Shown piece after piece: positions 5,539 to 6,834 of a DNA stretch of 6,834 nucleotides. Numbering within the stretch: position 1 is the stretch's first letter; each line of letters starts with the position of its first letter. Origin of the DNA: Anaerolineae bacterium (GTDB taxonomy: Bacteria; Chloroflexota; Anaerolineae; Anaerolineales; Anaerolineaceae); the NCBI GenBank assembly GCA_016213455.1, contig JACRAG010000572.1, forward strand, positions 1-6,834. The letters run 5' to 3'. The notes beneath the pieces are model-generated. The model saw only the letters and a program-made list of their open reading frames with translations, made no database searches and was not told where the DNA came from. Both the position numbers and the translations under genes were made by a program.

Positions 5539-6834
5539 TTAACTGATATCGAGGCGGATCTGCTGTGGGGCCTGGCGGCTTGAAACCTGGGATTCACCTG
5601 ACGCCGAAATTGCCCGACCTTCTGAAAGCCAGGCACGCAGCGCTTCCACCGTTTCGCGTTGCGATACAGAAAGCGGAACCTGGCGCTCCAGCGCGTTGAC
5701 GATATCTGTGGTGGAAAATTCACGCGCAGCATCGTTAAACCCCAGATACATGGCATCAATGACAGCCTGTTCAATTTCAGAGCCAACATAACCTTCGGAG
5801 TGGGCTGCCAACAAGGCCAGGTCATAGTCCTGTGGAAGGCGCCGACGTTTACGCAGGTGAACCGAGAAAATTTCTTTTCGTTCTTCGGTATTGGGCAGGT
5901 CCAGGAAGAATATTTCATCGAAGCGACCGCGCCGCAGTAGTTCGGGTGGCAGGGAGGAAATATCATTGGCTGTGGCGACGACAAAGACTGGCGCGGATTT
6001 CTCCTGCATCCAGGTCAATATTGAACCAAAGACACGAGTACTTGTCCCACTGTCCAGACCGCCATGCGCCAGGGCCTTTTCCATTTCATCGATCCAGAGA
6101 ACGCAGGGGGCGATCGTTTCTGCCAGGCGTAAAGCCCGGCGGGTGCGTTCTTCCGATTCGCCAACCAGGCTGCCAAACAAAGCGCCGACGTCCAGACGGA
6201 GCAATGGCAACCGCCACAACCCGCTGATCATCTTGGCTGTCAGGCTCTTTCCGGTACCGGGAATGCCGATCAAGGCGATGCCTTTGGGCGCGGGCAAGCC
6301 ATATTCACGAGCGCGTTTGGTGAAGGCGCTTTCGCGCAGGCGCAGCCAATCTTTCAGGATGGATAGCCCGCCTACATCATCCGGGGTTTCAACGGCGGAG
6401 GTGAAGTCCAGCGCCTCACTTTCCCGGATAATTTGTTTCTTTTCTTCGGTCACCAGATCGATATCGCGGTCATCCAAAACGCCATCCGTGATGATGGCGC
6501 GCGCAAACGCACGTTGCGCCTGTGAAGCCGATAGACCCAGAGCTGCCTGGGTTAATTTTTCTTTTCCCAACGGTGTGAGGTTAACTTTGACTCCTGGAGT
6601 AGATGCCAGTTGATCCAGTACTTCAGCCAGTTGGGCGGTATCCGGCAGAGAATATGGCATAACAACCGTTTCGTCTTTGAGTTCGTCCGGGATGCGGGGA
6701 GAATGGGTTGTGATTAGGATGGTCTTTTTAGTGAATTTGAGCCGTTGAGCCAGGCTGCGCAGTTTGCGCTTGATCTGTGCATTACTCCACAGCTCATGAA
6801 AATCCTTGAGAACAAACACGGTCGGCGCATTCGC
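5539..6834 (-). CDS. AAA+ ATPase, Ycf46-like, 5'-partial
   Basis: The frame is open to the window edge (A-N-A-P-T before the GTG at 6819), so that GTG is very probably an internal Val and the true start lies beyond base 6834. Residues here are counted from that codon. The AAA+ module is intact: Walker A GIPGTGKS (185-192), second-region motif GESEERTRR (220-228), Walker B VLWIDEME (240-247), sensor 1 ATAND (282-286), arginine-finger segment [12 protein letters not shown] (291-302) and a C-terminal helical lid with [11 protein letters not shown] (343-353). It should therefore bind and hydrolyse ATP, probably as a soluble hexamer. Before it lies an N-terminal stretch with VFVLKDFH and [11 protein letters not shown], typical of Ycf46 homologues and resembling a degenerate ATPase fold. 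The last 25 residues are polar and probably disordered. Ycf46 relatives are plastid or cyanobacterial proteins of poorly known role. It is the first gene seen of the operon, 21 bases ahead of the HEAT/WD40 gene. The AAA+ class is certain; the Ycf46 subfamily is likely. Confidence 0.93.
   Translation of the reverse strand, partial: ANAPTVFVLKDFHELWSNAQIKRKLRSLAQRLKFTKKTILITTHSPRIPDELKDETVVMPYSLPDTAQLAEVLDQLASTPGVKVNLTPLGKEKLTQAALGLSASQAQRAFARAIITDGVLDDRDIDLVTEEKKQIIRESEALDFTSAVETPDDVGGLSILKDWLRLRESAFTKRAREYGLPAPKGIALIGIPGTGKSLTAKMISGLWRLPLLRLDVGALFGSLVGESEERTRRALRLAETIAPCVLWIDEMEKALAHGGLDSGTSTRVFGSILTWMQEKSAPVFVVATANDISSLPPELLRRGRFDEIFFLDLPNTEERKEIFSVHLRKRRRLPQDYDLALLAAHSEGYVGSEIEQAVIDAMYLGFNDAAREFSTTDIVNALERQVPLSVSQRETVEALRAWLSEGRAISASGESQVSSRQAPQQIRLDIS

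Larger units (their letters stand above)
1..6834 (-). other. Candidate single operon, promoter outside window
   Basis: All seven genes read the same way with gaps of 21, 24, 9 and 8 bases, then overlaps of 4 (ATGA) and 7 (ATGGTAA). No intergenic space is large enough for a rho-independent terminator or an ordinary promoter, and no T-run hairpin is seen. There is no non-coding stretch longer than 24 bases anywhere. The arrangement implies one transcript and a shared function, with the promoter upstream of the AAA+ gene beyond base 6834. Confidence 0.85.

Noticed and set aside
5475..5984. A 169-codon minus-strand frame overlapping the end of the AAA+ gene and start of the scaffold gene
   Set aside because: It runs out of frame with the AAA+ C-terminal domain, whose motifs are intact to its stop at 5539, and gives no recognisable protein.
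5891..6613. A 240-codon open frame on the plus strand
   Set aside because: It is antisense to the clear AAA+ coding region, is Arg/Ser-rich with no motif, and has no support from neighbouring gene direction; a shadow frame.
1..6834. Plastid or cyanobacterial origin because of the Ycf names
   Set aside because: The Ycf names reflect where the families were first seen. The proteins here are divergent, and the Hsp70, scaffold and radical SAM neighbours are not the plastid arrangement.

Overview
The window is one compact, single-direction gene block. Every gene I can support lies on the minus strand, so transcription runs from base 6834 towards base 1. The largest gap between neighbouring genes is 24 bases, several genes overlap or share bases with the next start, and no terminator or promoter is visible. 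It is best read as the middle of one polycistronic operon whose promoter lies beyond base 6834 and which continues past base 1. There are no RNA genes, CRISPR repeats, insertion sequences or phage genes.

In order of transcription: (1) an AAA+ ATPase of the Ycf46 type, cut at its N terminus by the window edge (6834-5539); (2) an 864-residue protein with an alpha-helical, HEAT-like first half and a WD40-like beta-propeller second half (5517-2923); (3) a short Hsp70/DnaK-like protein that keeps the nucleotide-binding domain and a beta substrate-binding domain but has no helical lid (2898-1306); (4) a DUF1257/Ycf35 protein (1296-916); (5) a small DUF2997 protein (907-689, with the start corrected from an upstream TTG to ATG); (6) a small radical SAM / 4Fe-4S single-cluster protein resembling anaerobic ribonucleotide reductase activases (692-123); (7) the first 43 codons of an unrecognised gene (129-1).

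The source is probably a free-living bacterium of moderate, roughly balanced G+C content. Ycf46 and Ycf35 are named from algal plastid genomes and are universal in cyanobacteria, but relatives of these families and of DUF2997 also occur in other bacteria. The divergent sequences and the HEAT/WD40 and Hsp70 partners suggest a non-cyanobacterial lineage such as Chloroflexota (Anaerolineae-like). That placement is a guess from protein style, not a demonstration.

The genes look like a functional module: an AAA+ remodelling ATPase, a large protein-binding scaffold and an Hsp70-type ATPase (protein-handling machinery), followed by Ycf35, DUF2997 and a radical SAM enzyme (a small set with tight translational coupling, perhaps a modification enzyme and its accessory or substrate proteins). 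The function of Ycf46, Ycf35 and DUF2997 is poorly known, so the most interesting aspect of this window is this complete, tightly linked combination. The Hsp70 is also unusual: it has His where canonical Hsp70s have the second phosphate-loop Asp, lacks the usual hydrophobic linker and lid, and has no DnaJ or GrpE gene beside it here.
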